Shown: piece by piece, positions 1 to 8,542 of the stretch
How the letters are laid out: the number at the start of each line of letters is the position of its first letter
How positions within the stretch are numbered: the stretch's first letter is position 1
From: Hymenobacter citatus
Lineage (GTDB): Bacteria; Bacteroidota; Bacteroidia; Cytophagales; Hymenobacteraceae
DNA: 64,000 nucleotides
Assembly: GCF_014333615.1 (NCBI RefSeq)
Contig: NZ_JACSCY010000003.1
Span: 62,001-126,000, forward strand
Direction of reading: 5' to 3'
Notes under the pieces: generated by a model
Databases searched by the model: none
The model's input: the letters and a program-made list of their open reading frames with translations, nothing else
Told to the model about the DNA's origin: nothing
Position numbers and translations under genes: made by a program

Positions 1-1
1 C

Positions 2-652
2 CTACGAAGCGGGCCCATTCATCGTTTTCATGAGTTGCGCGGCGTGCCGGAAAAAATTCTGTACCCACTCGCGTTCCTGCGCCGTTCCGGTGCGGCCGCT
101 AAACTGGCTGGCTTGCAGGCCCAAGTCGTTGGCAGCAAATTCCTCATTGGGGTAAGCGCTTTGCTGCATGGCTTTCAGCAGCCCAGCTACCGCCAGAAAA
201 CCCGGCCGCAGGCTAGTGCCCGGCTCGTCGATGCGGGCAGTGGCACTGGTGAGCTGGTCACGCTGCTCGCTCACGTTGGGTTCCCGAAACTCGGCGCGGT
301 CGGCCATCCGCACCAGCGCCGCCGTAAACCGGCGCAGGCCCTCACGAGCATATTCTGGTTGCGCGGGGTCGGTAGCCGCGTAAGCCTCTAGCTCTGCGGG
401 GGTAGGCGGCAGTTGGTCGTCGGCCGCTGCCATATCGGCTATGGCTTGGCCATCGGCCGCCGGCATAGCCCGGCTGGTATTTAAGTCGGCGGGGGTAGAG
501 GCACCGTCGCTGACCACAGGCGGCGGGGGTGTCTCTGCGGTATCGTTGCGGAAGATGAAGTAGCCGGCCACGGCCAGCGCCAGCGCCACCAGCACAAGTA
601 ATAGCCAGGGGCTAGGCGAGGATTTTTTGCGTTGGATATTGATTTCAGCCAT
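2..652 (-). CDS. Hypothetical single-pass membrane protein
   Basis: Function not recognised. The 216-residue protein starts at the ATG whose complement ends at 652 and stops with TAG at 2-4, so it is complete although it touches the window edge. Residues about 17-34 form one strongly hydrophobic helix after a basic N-terminus (RKK), followed by a proline run (PPPP) and an Ala/Pro-rich linker. The C-terminal half is charged and helical-looking, without Cys or a recognisable catalytic motif. The topology suggests a bitopic inner-membrane protein with a periplasmic domain. It is divergent from the DUF2157 gene across a 71-bp gap, which must hold both promoters. Confidence 0.7.
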   Translation of the reverse strand: MAEINIQRKKSSPSPWLLLVLVALALAVAGYFIFRNDTAETPPPPVVSDGASTPADLNTSRAMPAADGQAIADMAAADDQLPPTPAELEAYAATDPAQPEYAREGLRRFTAALVRMADRAEFREPNVSEQRDQLTSATARIDEPGTSLRPGFLAVAGLLKAMQQSAYPNEEFAANDLGLQASQFSGRTGTAQEREWVQNFFRHAAQLMKTMNGPAS

Positions 653-723
653 GAGGAAGCAGCTCGGTAGGGAAGCGAACGGAATATGCGGAGGTACTGC
701 ATACGGATTGGCGCAGAGTTGGT

Positions 724-1749
724 ATGTTTAGTTTGCGTATCTCCTCCTTATTCCCCGTGCAACCCGTCGATTTTATAGCCGAGCTCCGCGCCCGCAATAT
801 ACTGTCGGAAGCCCAAGCCGCGGCCCTCCGCGACTATGAGCGTACCCGTCCTTTTTCAGTGCACTACGAGCTGCGCACGCTGCTCTACCTGGGCATTGTG
901 CTGCTCGCGGGTGGCCTGGGCATACTGCTCTACCAGCACCTCGACGACATCAGCCACGGTGCCATTGTGGCCGCGCTAGTGCTGTGTATGGCGGGCAGCT
1001 TCGGCTACGCGGTGCGGCACCGCCTGCCCTTCACCTGGTAGCAGGCCCCTGCCCCCGGCGTGTTGCCCGACTACTTGCTTGTACTGGGTTGTTTATTGTT
1101 TCTCTCACTGGAAGGCTATCTACAAGCTGAATATGCCTTTTTCGGCACCCGCTACGGGTTGGCCACACTGCTGCCGGCGCTGCTGTTCTTCCCCCTCGCC
1201 TACCGCTTCGACCACCGGGGCGTGCTCTCGATGGCCATTACGGCTCTGGCAGCATGGGCTGGGCTGAGCGTGGCGCCGCTGTCGGTTTTCGAAAATGAGT
1301 TTCTAACGGCCGCTGTCTGCCGGGCCGCCATTGGATTAGGCCTGCTGTTCCTGCTGGTGGCCTGGCAAACCGAAAAACGTCGCCTCAAGCCACACTTCGC
1401 CTATGCGTATTTGCTATTGGGTAGCAATCTACTGCTGGCCGCCGCCACGGCTGCCATGTTTCAGGAATTGCTGCATCCGGTGGTGCTTGTCATAGCGCTT
1501 ATCCTAGGGGTATGCACTTATCTGTTCATCTATGCCCGCCGCAGGCATTCCTACCTCTTTATGCTTTTGAGCGTGGGGTACAGTTACGTCGCCGTCACGT
1601 TTGGCCTGGCTCAGCTAGTAAGCTCTGCTCGCAGTGATGTCATCTTTAGCTTCTTCATGTACTATATCATCGGTTCGGTAGCGGGCATCATCTGGTTTTT
1701 GGCCAATATTCAGAAAATAGTGGGTACTGATGATCGGCAAAGCTTATAA
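724..1749 (+). pseudogene. DUF2157-type membrane protein interrupted by in-frame TAG
   Basis: One reading frame runs from the ATG at 724 to the TAA at 1747-1749, broken only by a TAG at 1039-1041. The first part (105 residues) has the soluble N-terminal helix pair expected for DUF2157 ('LSEAQAAALRDYE') and two membrane helices. The second part (about 230 residues from a possible GTG at 1060) continues in the same frame with about seven more hydrophobic helices. There is no frameshift, and the codon just after the stop reads CAG, so a single substitution (for example CAG to TAG) explains the break. It may be a true nonsense mutation, a sequencing error, suppression, or two separately translated halves through GTG reinitiation. 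The 3' end overlaps the next membrane gene by 20 bp, which indicates translational coupling. Confidence 0.75.
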
Positions 1750-2950
1750 CCCGGCCTGGGCGCATAACGAAGCCCTCCGCACCGACGCCCAGCGCTGGCA
1801 TCAAGTAGGGCTTCTGACGCTGCCCCAGCTGGAGGCAATTCGGCAGGCCTACCCGCTGGATTTCTACCGTCCGCCCATCTACCTGCGCATATTATTATTT
1901 GTGCTGGCTGTAATAGCCAGCTTGCTAGTCGCTGGGTTTGGTGCCATGTTTTTCCTGGGCGCTTTTAGCAACCTACTCCCGGGCAGGCACGAAGACATAC
2001 TTTTAGCGTTGATGCTTGCTTTCGGCACTGCTTGTGGCAAGGCCATCCTGGATAACTTCATTCGCACCAACCAAGTGTACCGGGCCGGGCATGATTTGGC
2101 CCTATTGTATATGACGCTGGGCTGTGCCAGTGCCGCCGTGCTTTGCCTCCTCAGGCTTTTCCTACCCGTCTCTGATTTACTAACGCTGACGTCGCCCCTC
2201 CTACCCCTGTTCCTACTCCCCGTGCTAGGCATCCTGCTGGTGGCCATCATCCGCTACGCCGATGCGCTGGTCACGGCCGTGGCTTATGGGGTAGTGTTGG
2301 CACTGCTGATTAATACGCTGTTGCGCTTCGAGGCGGGCCGGCTTCTGCTGCCGTTTGCTGTCATGCTGCTCTCGGTAGGCCTGTACCAAGTAGGTCAGCG
2401 CCTCGCCCGCCGTACCGACTACCTCTATTATCAATATTGCTTTCTCACCTTGAAGACACTGACGCTGGTCGCCTTTTACCTTGGGGGCAACTATCTAATA
2501 GTGCGCGAAGGCAATGCAGCTATCAGCGGGAACCTGGTTTCGCAGCAGATACCTTTTGCCGGGGTGTTCTACCTGTTCACCACGCTTATTCCGCTGTACT
2601 ATATCTACCAGGGCCTGCGCCGCCTCAACCGGGTGTGGCTGCTGACAGGGTTGGCCGCCCTCGCTTTTTCGGGCTATACTGTGCGCTTCTACCACTCGGT
2701 GCTACCACCCGCGGTAGCCAGCACACTACTCGGAGCCGTGTTGGTGGTGCTTACGGGGGCGCTCTTGCGCTATCTGCGCACTCCACGCCATGGCTTCACC
2801 GCCGCAGCCGACACTGCCCACCGCCCTGGCCTCAATCTGGAAGCCCTCATTACCGCCGAAACGGCAGCCCGACACGGTCAGGCCCCAGCCGCCCATTTTG
2901 AGTTTGGGGGCGGACACTCTGGCGGTGGCGGCGCCACTGGTCAGTTCTGA
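1730..2950 (+). CDS. Multi-pass membrane protein, DUF4401/DUF2157-like
   Basis: This 406-residue protein has a soluble N-terminus of about 45 residues, which resembles the helical N-terminal domain of the preceding gene, then roughly ten hydrophobic helices, then a C-terminal tail rich in glycine (GGGHSGGGGATG). The start ATG at 1730 lies inside the end of the DUF2157 frame, so the two are probably co-translated partners of an integral membrane pair. The biochemical role of this family is not known to me. The family name rests on architecture and neighbourhood, not on a search. The gene converges on the cysteine desulfurase with only 4 bp between the stop codons. Confidence 0.7.
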   Translation: MIGKAYNPAWAHNEALRTDAQRWHQVGLLTLPQLEAIRQAYPLDFYRPPIYLRILLFVLAVIASLLVAGFGAMFFLGAFSNLLPGRHEDILLALMLAFGTACGKAILDNFIRTNQVYRAGHDLALLYMTLGCASAAVLCLLRLFLPVSDLLTLTSPLLPLFLLPVLGILLVAIIRYADALVTAVAYGVVLALLINTLLRFEAGRLLLPFAVMLLSVGLYQVGQRLARRTDYLYYQYCFLTLKTLTLVAFYLGGNYLIVREGNAAISGNLVSQQIPFAGVFYLFTTLIPLYYIYQGLRRLNRVWLLTGLAALAFSGYTVRFYHSVLPPAVASTLLGAVLVVLTGALLRYLRTPRHGFTAAADTAHRPGLNLEALITAETAARHGQAPAAHFEFGGGHSGGGGATGQF

Positions 2951-2954
2951 TGCT

Positions 2955-4118
2955 CTATCCTACAGGCTGCTTCTGATACATTTTGGCCAGCTGCTCCACG
3001 GCATAGTCTACCTCCTCGGGCGTGTTGTATTTGCTCATAGAGAAGCGAATAGCGCCGCGGTTTGGGTCACAACCCATGGCAGTAAGTACGTGTGAACCAG
3101 CATTTGCCCCGCTGGTACACGCCGAGCCTCCCGACACCGACACCCGGTTGATATCGAGATTGAACAGCAGCATCTCATTTAGCTCAGATGGGGGTAGGCT
3201 CACGCTCAGCACTGTATAGAGGCTTCTATCGGCCTCTGCCGAGTGACCATTGAACTGCACATCTTCAATCCCGGCCCTTAGTTTTCCAATAAACCGGTCT
3301 TTTAGGCCTTGGATATGCTGCTGGTGCGCAGCCATGTCGCGGTAGGCAATTTCCAACGCCTTTGCCAAGCCCACAATGCCATACACATTCTCGGTACCAG
3401 CGCGCACGTTCCGTTCCTGCGAGCCACCGTGGATGAGTGGCGTCACCTGCAACTCGGGGTTGCGGTACACAAACCCTACCCCTTTCGGCCCATGAAACTT
3501 GTGGGCTGACCCGACCAAGAAGTGAGGTTTGAGCTGTTGCACATCGTGGCGGTAGTGCCCCATGGTTTGCACCGTGTCGGTATGAAACACGGCTTGGTGC
3601 TGCCGGCAGATATCGGAAATAGCCTGCACGTCGTTGAGGTTGCCTACCTCGTTGTTGCCATGCATCAAGCTGACCAATGTGCGGGGCTGCCCGGCCAGTA
3701 GCTTCTCCAGGTGCGCCAGATCCAACGTGCCTTGTGCATCGTGCTGCACGTAGTGGAGCGTAATGGCGCCCGATTTTTCCAGGGCTTGCAAGGGGTGCAG
3801 CACCGCGTGGTGCTCCAGCGGCGAGGTAATAGCCCGTGTCAAGCCCAGGGTTTGGATGCTCCCAAAAATGGCGTAATTATCAGCCTCGGTGCCTCCAGAG
3901 GTGAACGTAATTTCGGCAGGCGCCGCATTAATAAGGTGCGCAATAGTTTTGCGGGCATTTTCTAGCACCGCTCGCACCTTGCGCCCATGGCCATGAATGC
4001 TGCTGGGGTTGCCATAGAACTCACGCATAAATGGCAGCATTGCCTCCAACACCTCGGGGTCGAGCGGCGTGGTAGCGGCATTGTCGAAATAAACGGAGGT
4101 AGGGGAAGCAAGTGCCAT
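2955..4118 (-). CDS. Cysteine desulfurase (NifS/IscS family)
   Basis: A PLP enzyme of 387 residues that takes sulfur from L-cysteine as a persulfide for Fe-S clusters and thio-modified tRNA. Seen in the sequence: 'SGGTEADN' at 74-81 (phosphate-binding turn), His103/104 that stack on the cofactor, 'SAHKFHGPKG' with the Schiff-base Lys207, and the mobile catalytic loop 'SGGSACTSG' with Cys334. The loop form places it with group I NifS/IscS enzymes and not SufS. No scaffold gene (iscU, sufBCD) is adjacent, so whether it feeds Fe-S assembly or tRNA thiolation is open. It lies downstream of glmM but is separated from it by a hairpin terminator, so it is probably transcribed on its own. Confidence 0.93.
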   Translation of the reverse strand: MALASPTSVYFDNAATTPLDPEVLEAMLPFMREFYGNPSSIHGHGRKVRAVLENARKTIAHLINAAPAEITFTSGGTEADNYAIFGSIQTLGLTRAITSPLEHHAVLHPLQALEKSGAITLHYVQHDAQGTLDLAHLEKLLAGQPRTLVSLMHGNNEVGNLNDVQAISDICRQHQAVFHTDTVQTMGHYRHDVQQLKPHFLVGSAHKFHGPKGVGFVYRNPELQVTPLIHGGSQERNVRAGTENVYGIVGLAKALEIAYRDMAAHQQHIQGLKDRFIGKLRAGIEDVQFNGHSAEADRSLYTVLSVSLPPSELNEMLLFNLDINRVSVSGGSACTSGANAGSHVLTAMGCDPNRGAIRFSMSKYNTPEEVDYAVEQLAKMYQKQPVG

Positions 4119-4174
4119 AGGAGCAGAAAAGTTACGTAAGGGCTACACGTAGCACGTGGGCCACAACGGGTACA

Positions 4175-4182
4175 CAAAAATA
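4175..4182 (-). promoter_or_regulatory. Possible -7 element of the cysteine desulfurase gene
   Basis: The minus strand reads TATTTTTG, a match to the Bacteroidota -7 consensus TAnnTTTG, 56 bp upstream of the desulfurase ATG. The same T-run is the tail of the glmM hairpin at 4183-4212. I see no clear -33 TTG at the right distance, so this is weak. Confidence 0.3.
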
Positions 4183-4212
4183 AAGGATTCCGGCGCGGGC
4201 CCCGGAATCCTT
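4183..4212 (-). terminator. Intrinsic terminator after glmM
   Basis: Perfect 11-bp arms (AAGGATTCCGG at 4183-4193, its complement at 4202-4212) enclose an 8-nt loop. On the minus strand the stem is followed by TTATTTTTG. It lies 98 bp past the glmM stop and ends that transcript before the desulfurase gene. Confidence 0.75.
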
Positions 4213-4310
4213 CACTCACACAGCCACACAGTTAGCTGTTACTGCAACATGCCAAGAGGCGGTACAACAACAAAACAGACAGATGACTTGCATGTATTTT
4301 CAGGAAAAGA

Positions 4311-5705
4311 CTATGCCTTTTGAGAAATGATTTCCTTGATATCGCCAATGATTTTGTTAGCTAAGTGGTCGGCGGTGGCGTTTGATTCCGACTCGGCGTA
4401 GATGCGAATGATCGGCTCGGTGTTTGATTTGCGCAGGTGTACCCACTCCTTATCAAACTCGATTTTCACTCCATCAATCGTATTGATTGGATGTTTAGCG
4501 TAGCGCTCTTGCATTTGCACTAACACCTGATCAGTATCAATATCCGGTGTTAGCTCAATTTTATTTTTCGAGATAAAATAGTTTGGGTAAGATGCCCGCA
4601 GTCGGGTCATAGTCATGTCTGTTTTGGCCAGATGCGTTAGGAAAAGCGCAATGCCTACCAACGCGTCGCGGCCGTAGTGCAGCTCGGGTAAAATGATGCC
4701 TCCGTTACCTTCGCCGCCGATCAGCGCGTCGGTTTCCTTCATTTTGTTCACCACATTCACCTCGCCCACGGCAGCGGCAGCGTAGGTACCACCGTGCTTC
4801 TCAGTCACATCGCGCAAGGCACGGGTGCTGCTTAGGTTGCTCACGGTGTTGCCACCGCCATTTTCCTGTAGTAAATAATCGGCTACGGCTACTAGGGTAT
4901 ACTCTTCGCCAAACATCTCACCGTTCTCGCATACTAAGGCCAGCCGATCCACATCGGGGTCTACTACGATGCCTAAGTCAAAACCGCCGCGCGATAGCAC
5001 CTTAGCAATATCGCGCAGGTTTTCGGGTAGGGGCTCGGGGTTGTGGGCAAAGTCGCCAGTTGGCTCACAGAACAGCTTTTCCACTTTTTCTACCCCCAGT
5101 GCTTCCAACAACTGTGGCACGGCAATACCACCCGTTGAGTTTACGGCATCTACTACTACCCGGAAGTTTTTCGCGCGAATTGCTTCTATATCTACCTGTG
5201 GCAGCGCCAGCACGGCATCAATATGGGTTTGCAGGAACGTATCGTCGGTGCTGTAGCTGCCAAGTTTGGCAACGGGCGCAAAATCAAAGGCTTCCGTGTC
5301 GGCCAGAGCCAGCACATGCTGCCCCTCCGTATCTGAAATGAACTCGCCTTTATGATTCAACAGCTTCAGCGCATTCCACTGTTTGGGATTGTGCGAAGCC
5401 GTAAGAATGATTCCACCCCCCGCTTGCTTGGCTGGTACGGCCATTTCAACAGTAGGCGTTGTGCTCAGCCCTAGATCTATTACATCTATTCCTAGTCCTT
5501 GAAGAGTAGCAGCTACTAGTTTGCTCACTATATCTCCCGACAAGCGAGCATCGCGGCCAATTACAATACTAGTCTGAGAAGAGTTAGCCAACATCCAAGT
5601 GCCAAAAGCGGCGGCGTATTTCACTACGTCGATGGGCGTCAGGCCTTCGCCAGGAGCACCGCCAATGGTGCCGCGAATGCCTGAAATAGATTTGATAAGT
5701 GCCAC
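4311..5705 (-). CDS. glmM: Phosphoglucosamine mutase / phosphohexomutase
   Basis: A 464-residue alpha-D-phosphohexomutase. It converts glucosamine-6-phosphate to glucosamine-1-phosphate on the way to UDP-GlcNAc for peptidoglycan and lipid A. The phosphoserine loop 'TASHNPKQWN' is present with Ser104. The Mg loop 'DPDVDR' is at 249-254, the sugar-binding loop 'GEGNGG' lies near residue 332, and the C-terminal phosphate-binding loop 'RKSNTEPIIRIY' is complete. Length and motif order fit Bacteroidota GlmM. A phosphomannomutase activity cannot be excluded from motifs alone. It is divergent from mazG. Confidence 0.88.
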   Translation of the reverse strand: MALIKSISGIRGTIGGAPGEGLTPIDVVKYAAAFGTWMLANSSQTSIVIGRDARLSGDIVSKLVAATLQGLGIDVIDLGLSTTPTVEMAVPAKQAGGGIILTASHNPKQWNALKLLNHKGEFISDTEGQHVLALADTEAFDFAPVAKLGSYSTDDTFLQTHIDAVLALPQVDIEAIRAKNFRVVVDAVNSTGGIAVPQLLEALGVEKVEKLFCEPTGDFAHNPEPLPENLRDIAKVLSRGGFDLGIVVDPDVDRLALVCENGEMFGEEYTLVAVADYLLQENGGGNTVSNLSSTRALRDVTEKHGGTYAAAAVGEVNVVNKMKETDALIGGEGNGGIILPELHYGRDALVGIALFLTHLAKTDMTMTRLRASYPNYFISKNKIELTPDIDTDQVLVQMQERYAKHPINTIDGVKIEFDKEWVHLRKSNTEPIIRIYAESESNATADHLANKIIGDIKEIISQKA

Positions 5706-5731
5706 GAGTACGGGTTCGTTTTTAAAGAGCG

Positions 5732-5739
5732 CAAAAGTA
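5732..5739 (-). promoter_or_regulatory. -7 element upstream of glmM
   Basis: The minus strand reads TACTTTTG, matching TAnnTTTG, 26 bp upstream of the glmM ATG. This predicts a transcription start near 5725 and a short leader. No convincing -33 TTG is seen. Confidence 0.5.
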
Positions 5740-5850
5740 GAGAATAGCAGCTGCTTTCCCTAGAATAGTTAGGTGATGCACTAGACTAGTCAGTGCACAC
5801 AACAAATTCATCCTCTACTACCCATACGGCAACGAAGCAGAATGTCTTTG

Positions 5851-5858
5851 TATATTTG
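5851..5858 (+). promoter_or_regulatory. -7 element directly before mazG (possible leaderless start)
   Basis: TATATTTG matches TAnnTTTG and ends only 5 nt before the mazG ATG at 5864. Starts in this phylum usually fall about 5-7 nt after the element, so the mRNA may begin at or next to the A of the start codon. No clear -33 TTG was found. Confidence 0.4.
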
Positions 5859-5863
5859 GCTGA

Positions 5864-6706
5864 ATGGATACGACTTCTTCCTCTGCCCGTGCAGCTCAGC
5901 TAGCTGCTTTTGGCCGTCTGCTAGACGTACTTAATCGTTTGCGTGCCGAGTGCCCGTGGGACCGTAAGCAAACCATGCAAAGCCTACGGCACCTAACGAT
6001 AGAAGAAACGTACGAGCTAAGCGATGCCATTCTGCGCAACGACCTCCCGGATGTGCGCAAAGAATTAGGTGATGTTATGCTTCACTTAGTCTTCTATGCC
6101 AAAATAGCTTCCGAAACGGGCCAGTTCGATATTGCTGACGTCCTGAATGCCCAGTGCGAAAAGCTTATTTTTCGACATCCACATATCTATGGTGATACCC
6201 AAGCCGACACGGAAGAAGACGTGAAGCGCAACTGGGAGCAGCTGAAACTGAAGGAAAAAGGCAATACGTCGGTACTAGGCGGCGTTCCAGTATCTCTCCC
6301 TGCACTGGTAAAGGCTATGCGCATCCAGGAAAAAGCGCGCGGCGCTGGCTTCGACTGGGAGCGACCCGAGCAGGTTTGGGAGAAGGTGCAGGAAGAATTA
6401 CGGGAGTTTGGCGAAGAATATTCAGCAGTAGACGCAACGGATGCAGCTCGCCAGGATCGTGCTGCTCAAGAGTTTGGCGATTTGCTGTTCTCATTGGTCA
6501 ACTTCGCCAGGTTCGCTGGCATAAACCCTGAGGAGGCTCTTGAACGTACCAACCGAAAATTCATTCAACGCTTCCAGTTTCTGGAATCCGCAGCAGCCCG
6601 CGATGGGCATCAGCTAGCTGATTTGACCCTATCTGAGATGGACGTGTATTGGGAGACAGCCAAAAAAACTCTATCTTTTGCTGCTGATTCCACAAATCAA
6701 GAATAG
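5864..6706 (+). CDS. mazG: Nucleoside triphosphate pyrophosphohydrolase MazG
   Basis: All-alpha NTP pyrophosphatase of 280 residues that hydrolyses (d)NTPs to the monophosphate and PPi, and is linked in E. coli to house-cleaning of the nucleotide pool and ppGpp level. The N-terminal domain has 'ECPWDRKQT' and the metal-binding helices 'EETYEL' and 'ELGDVMLHLVF' (the EExxE...ExxD pattern). A second MazG-like repeat follows with 'EEFGDLLFSLVNF'-type spacing near residues 200-220. The length is close to the E. coli protein (263). It stands alone, divergent from glmM, and is followed by a 258-bp gap before the ExbB locus. Confidence 0.92.
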   Translation: MDTTSSSARAAQLAAFGRLLDVLNRLRAECPWDRKQTMQSLRHLTIEETYELSDAILRNDLPDVRKELGDVMLHLVFYAKIASETGQFDIADVLNAQCEKLIFRHPHIYGDTQADTEEDVKRNWEQLKLKEKGNTSVLGGVPVSLPALVKAMRIQEKARGAGFDWERPEQVWEKVQEELREFGEEYSAVDATDAARQDRAAQEFGDLLFSLVNFARFAGINPEEALERTNRKFIQRFQFLESAAARDGHQLADLTLSEMDVYWETAKKTLSFAADSTNQE

Positions 6707-6831
6707 ATTTTTTTAAGCTTCAAGCCTTTTTAGACCGTTTAAACGCATTTTTCTTTTGGCTACCTACTCCTTTTTCATTAGGTTTGCCAAGGCTATGTTG
6801 CCCTTATAAGAAGGGAACCACGTGCGAATAA

Positions 6832-6839
6832 TAGCTTTG
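6832..6839 (+). promoter_or_regulatory. Candidate -7 element of the exbB operon
   Basis: TAGCTTTG matches TAnnTTTG, 125 bp upstream of exbB, which would give a leader of about 115 nt. The nearest upstream TTG (6798-6800) is 31 nt away, too far for the usual 17-23 nt. The rest of the 6707-6964 gap is T-rich and shows no other structure. Confidence 0.35.
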
Positions 6840-6964
6840 CTTCTTTCTCTCAATTTCTGGGCCAACTACTTGAACTGGTAACACTTTCAACTATATTTTT
6901 TTACTGACCCCAAACGTTTTACATTTTTCAACCTTTCACCAACCTCCCCTAATTTTCCGGAACA

Positions 6965-7837
6965 ATGGAACAAAAGAATGCCACGAACAAGAACGTGCGG
7001 CCTGCCGCTCCCGCTGCCCCCAAGGGTGAAGCAAAAGGCGGCTCTGCGTTCGCCGCCATCGTTATTCCGCTGGCTTTTGTAGTTGCTGTCGTTATTTACA
7101 GATTCGTTTTGGGTAACCCTTCCAACTTCCAAGGCGGTAACAACGAGAACCTACCCTTGCCCGGTAACTACATGGGCACCGTATATGCCGGTGGTGTTAT
7201 TGTACCGGTACTGATGACACTGCTCATTTTGGTTATTACCTTCTCTATTGAGCGTTTCCTGACCATTGGTAAAGCCAAAGGAACTAAGAGCATCGAAAGC
7301 TTTGTACGTTCAATCCGCCAGAAGCTGAATGTAAATGACATCGCAGGTGCTATTGCCGTGTGCGACCAGCAAAAGGGCTCGGTAGCTAACGTAGTAAAGT
7401 CTGGTTTGCTGAAATACCAAGAAATGGCACGCGAGCGTGGCATGGACAAAGACCAAAAAATTCTGTCGATCCAGAAAGAAATCGAAGAATCGACGGCTTT
7501 GGAACTACCTATGTTGGAGAAAAACCTGGTTATCATCTCGACTATCGCTTCGGTTGCTACCCTGGTAGGTCTGCTCGGAACTGTATTCGGTATGATCCGC
7601 GCTTTTGCCGCTCTGGCCAACGCTGGTGCTCCTGACACCGCTGCTCTATCGACTGGTATCTCGGAAGCATTGATCAACACGGCTCTGGGTATCGGTACTT
7701 CGGCCCTGGCTATCATTGCCTATAACTACTTCACTAGCCAAATCGACGTTCTTACTTACAGCATCGACGAAGCTGGCTTTAGCATTATCCAAACGTTTGC
7801 TTCGCAGCACGGCGAAACGGAAACTTATCATGCTTAA
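6965..7837 (+). CDS. exbB: MotA/TolQ/ExbB proton channel protein
   Basis: Inner-membrane stator of the TonB energy-coupling complex; with ExbD it passes proton-motive force to TonB. The 290-residue protein has hydrophobic segments at about 29-51, 78-99, 188-214 and 227-252. The last two hold the MotA/ExbB signature ('LVGLLGTVFGMIRAF' and 'GISEALINTALGI'). A large cytoplasmic region lies between helices 2 and 3, as usual. The extra N-terminal helix after an Ala/Pro-rich, basic stretch is the common Bacteroidota form. The gene leads the run exbB-exbD-exbD-tonB, with 67 bp to the next gene. Confidence 0.93.
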   Translation: MEQKNATNKNVRPAAPAAPKGEAKGGSAFAAIVIPLAFVVAVVIYRFVLGNPSNFQGGNNENLPLPGNYMGTVYAGGVIVPVLMTLLILVITFSIERFLTIGKAKGTKSIESFVRSIRQKLNVNDIAGAIAVCDQQKGSVANVVKSGLLKYQEMARERGMDKDQKILSIQKEIEESTALELPMLEKNLVIISTIASVATLVGLLGTVFGMIRAFAALANAGAPDTAALSTGISEALINTALGIGTSALAIIAYNYFTSQIDVLTYSIDEAGFSIIQTFASQHGETETYHA

Positions 7838-7904
7838 GTTGCGGTTTACGCACTAAAGCATAGTTTCTTAACGTTTTGAATTTTGCTAACTAACACTTTC
7901 AGCA

Positions 7905-8528
7905 ATGCCTAAAGTAAAACCTCATAGAACGTCCCCCTCGTTGGATATGACTCCGATGGTGGACTTGGCATTCCTGCTGGTGACTTTCTTCATGCTCACG
8001 TCTAAATTTGCGCCGCAAGAAGACGTAGTAGTAGATACTCCTGCTTCTATCTCCGAAATTCGCTTGCCTGAGAGCCATGTAATGGTTATCTCTATTGATA
8101 AAGACAAGCGTGTATTTTTCGGGTTGGATGATGCGAAAGTAAAAGAGGATCTGCTGACTACCGTAGGTGCAAAATACAGCGTAGGCTTCACAGCAGAGCA
8201 GGTGAAACGTTTCACTGGTTTGGCGAGCTTTGGAGTTCCCGTGCAGCAGTTGCCTAGCCTGCTCAGCCTCTCTAGCGAGGAGCGGCAGAAAGCACCGCAG
8301 CCGGGTGTTCCGATTGACTCAGTAAACAACCAGCTGATTGAATGGGTAACCGCTGCGCAGCGGGCCGAGTACAAGGCTTTCAACAAGCCGGCCTACATTG
8401 CCATCCGTGGCGACGGTGCTGCCGACGTACCCACCGTGAAGAGAGTCATTAAGATTCTGCAGGATAAGGATATCAACCGTTTCAACCTGATTACCGATCT
8501 AGAAGGTAAGCCAGTAGCTGGAAACTAA
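7905..8528 (+). CDS. exbD: ExbD/TolR family protein (first copy)
   Basis: Bitopic partner of ExbB. The single membrane helix follows a basic N-terminus, and 'DMTPMVDLAFLLVTFFML' contains the proton-carrying Asp20. The periplasmic part is about 35 residues longer than in the next gene (207 against 173), with an insertion near residues 85-150 that includes a helical, Gln/Pro-containing stretch. The C-terminus ('IAIRGDGAADVPTVKRVI') is the typical ExbD/TolR periplasmic fold. Two different ExbD genes in tandem are usual in this phylum and may form a heteromeric channel. The next gene starts 14 bp downstream. Confidence 0.92.
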   Translation: MPKVKPHRTSPSLDMTPMVDLAFLLVTFFMLTSKFAPQEDVVVDTPASISEIRLPESHVMVISIDKDKRVFFGLDDAKVKEDLLTTVGAKYSVGFTAEQVKRFTGLASFGVPVQQLPSLLSLSSEERQKAPQPGVPIDSVNNQLIEWVTAAQRAEYKAFNKPAYIAIRGDGAADVPTVKRVIKILQDKDINRFNLITDLEGKPVAGN

Positions 8529-8542
8529 CCGACCTTAGAAAC

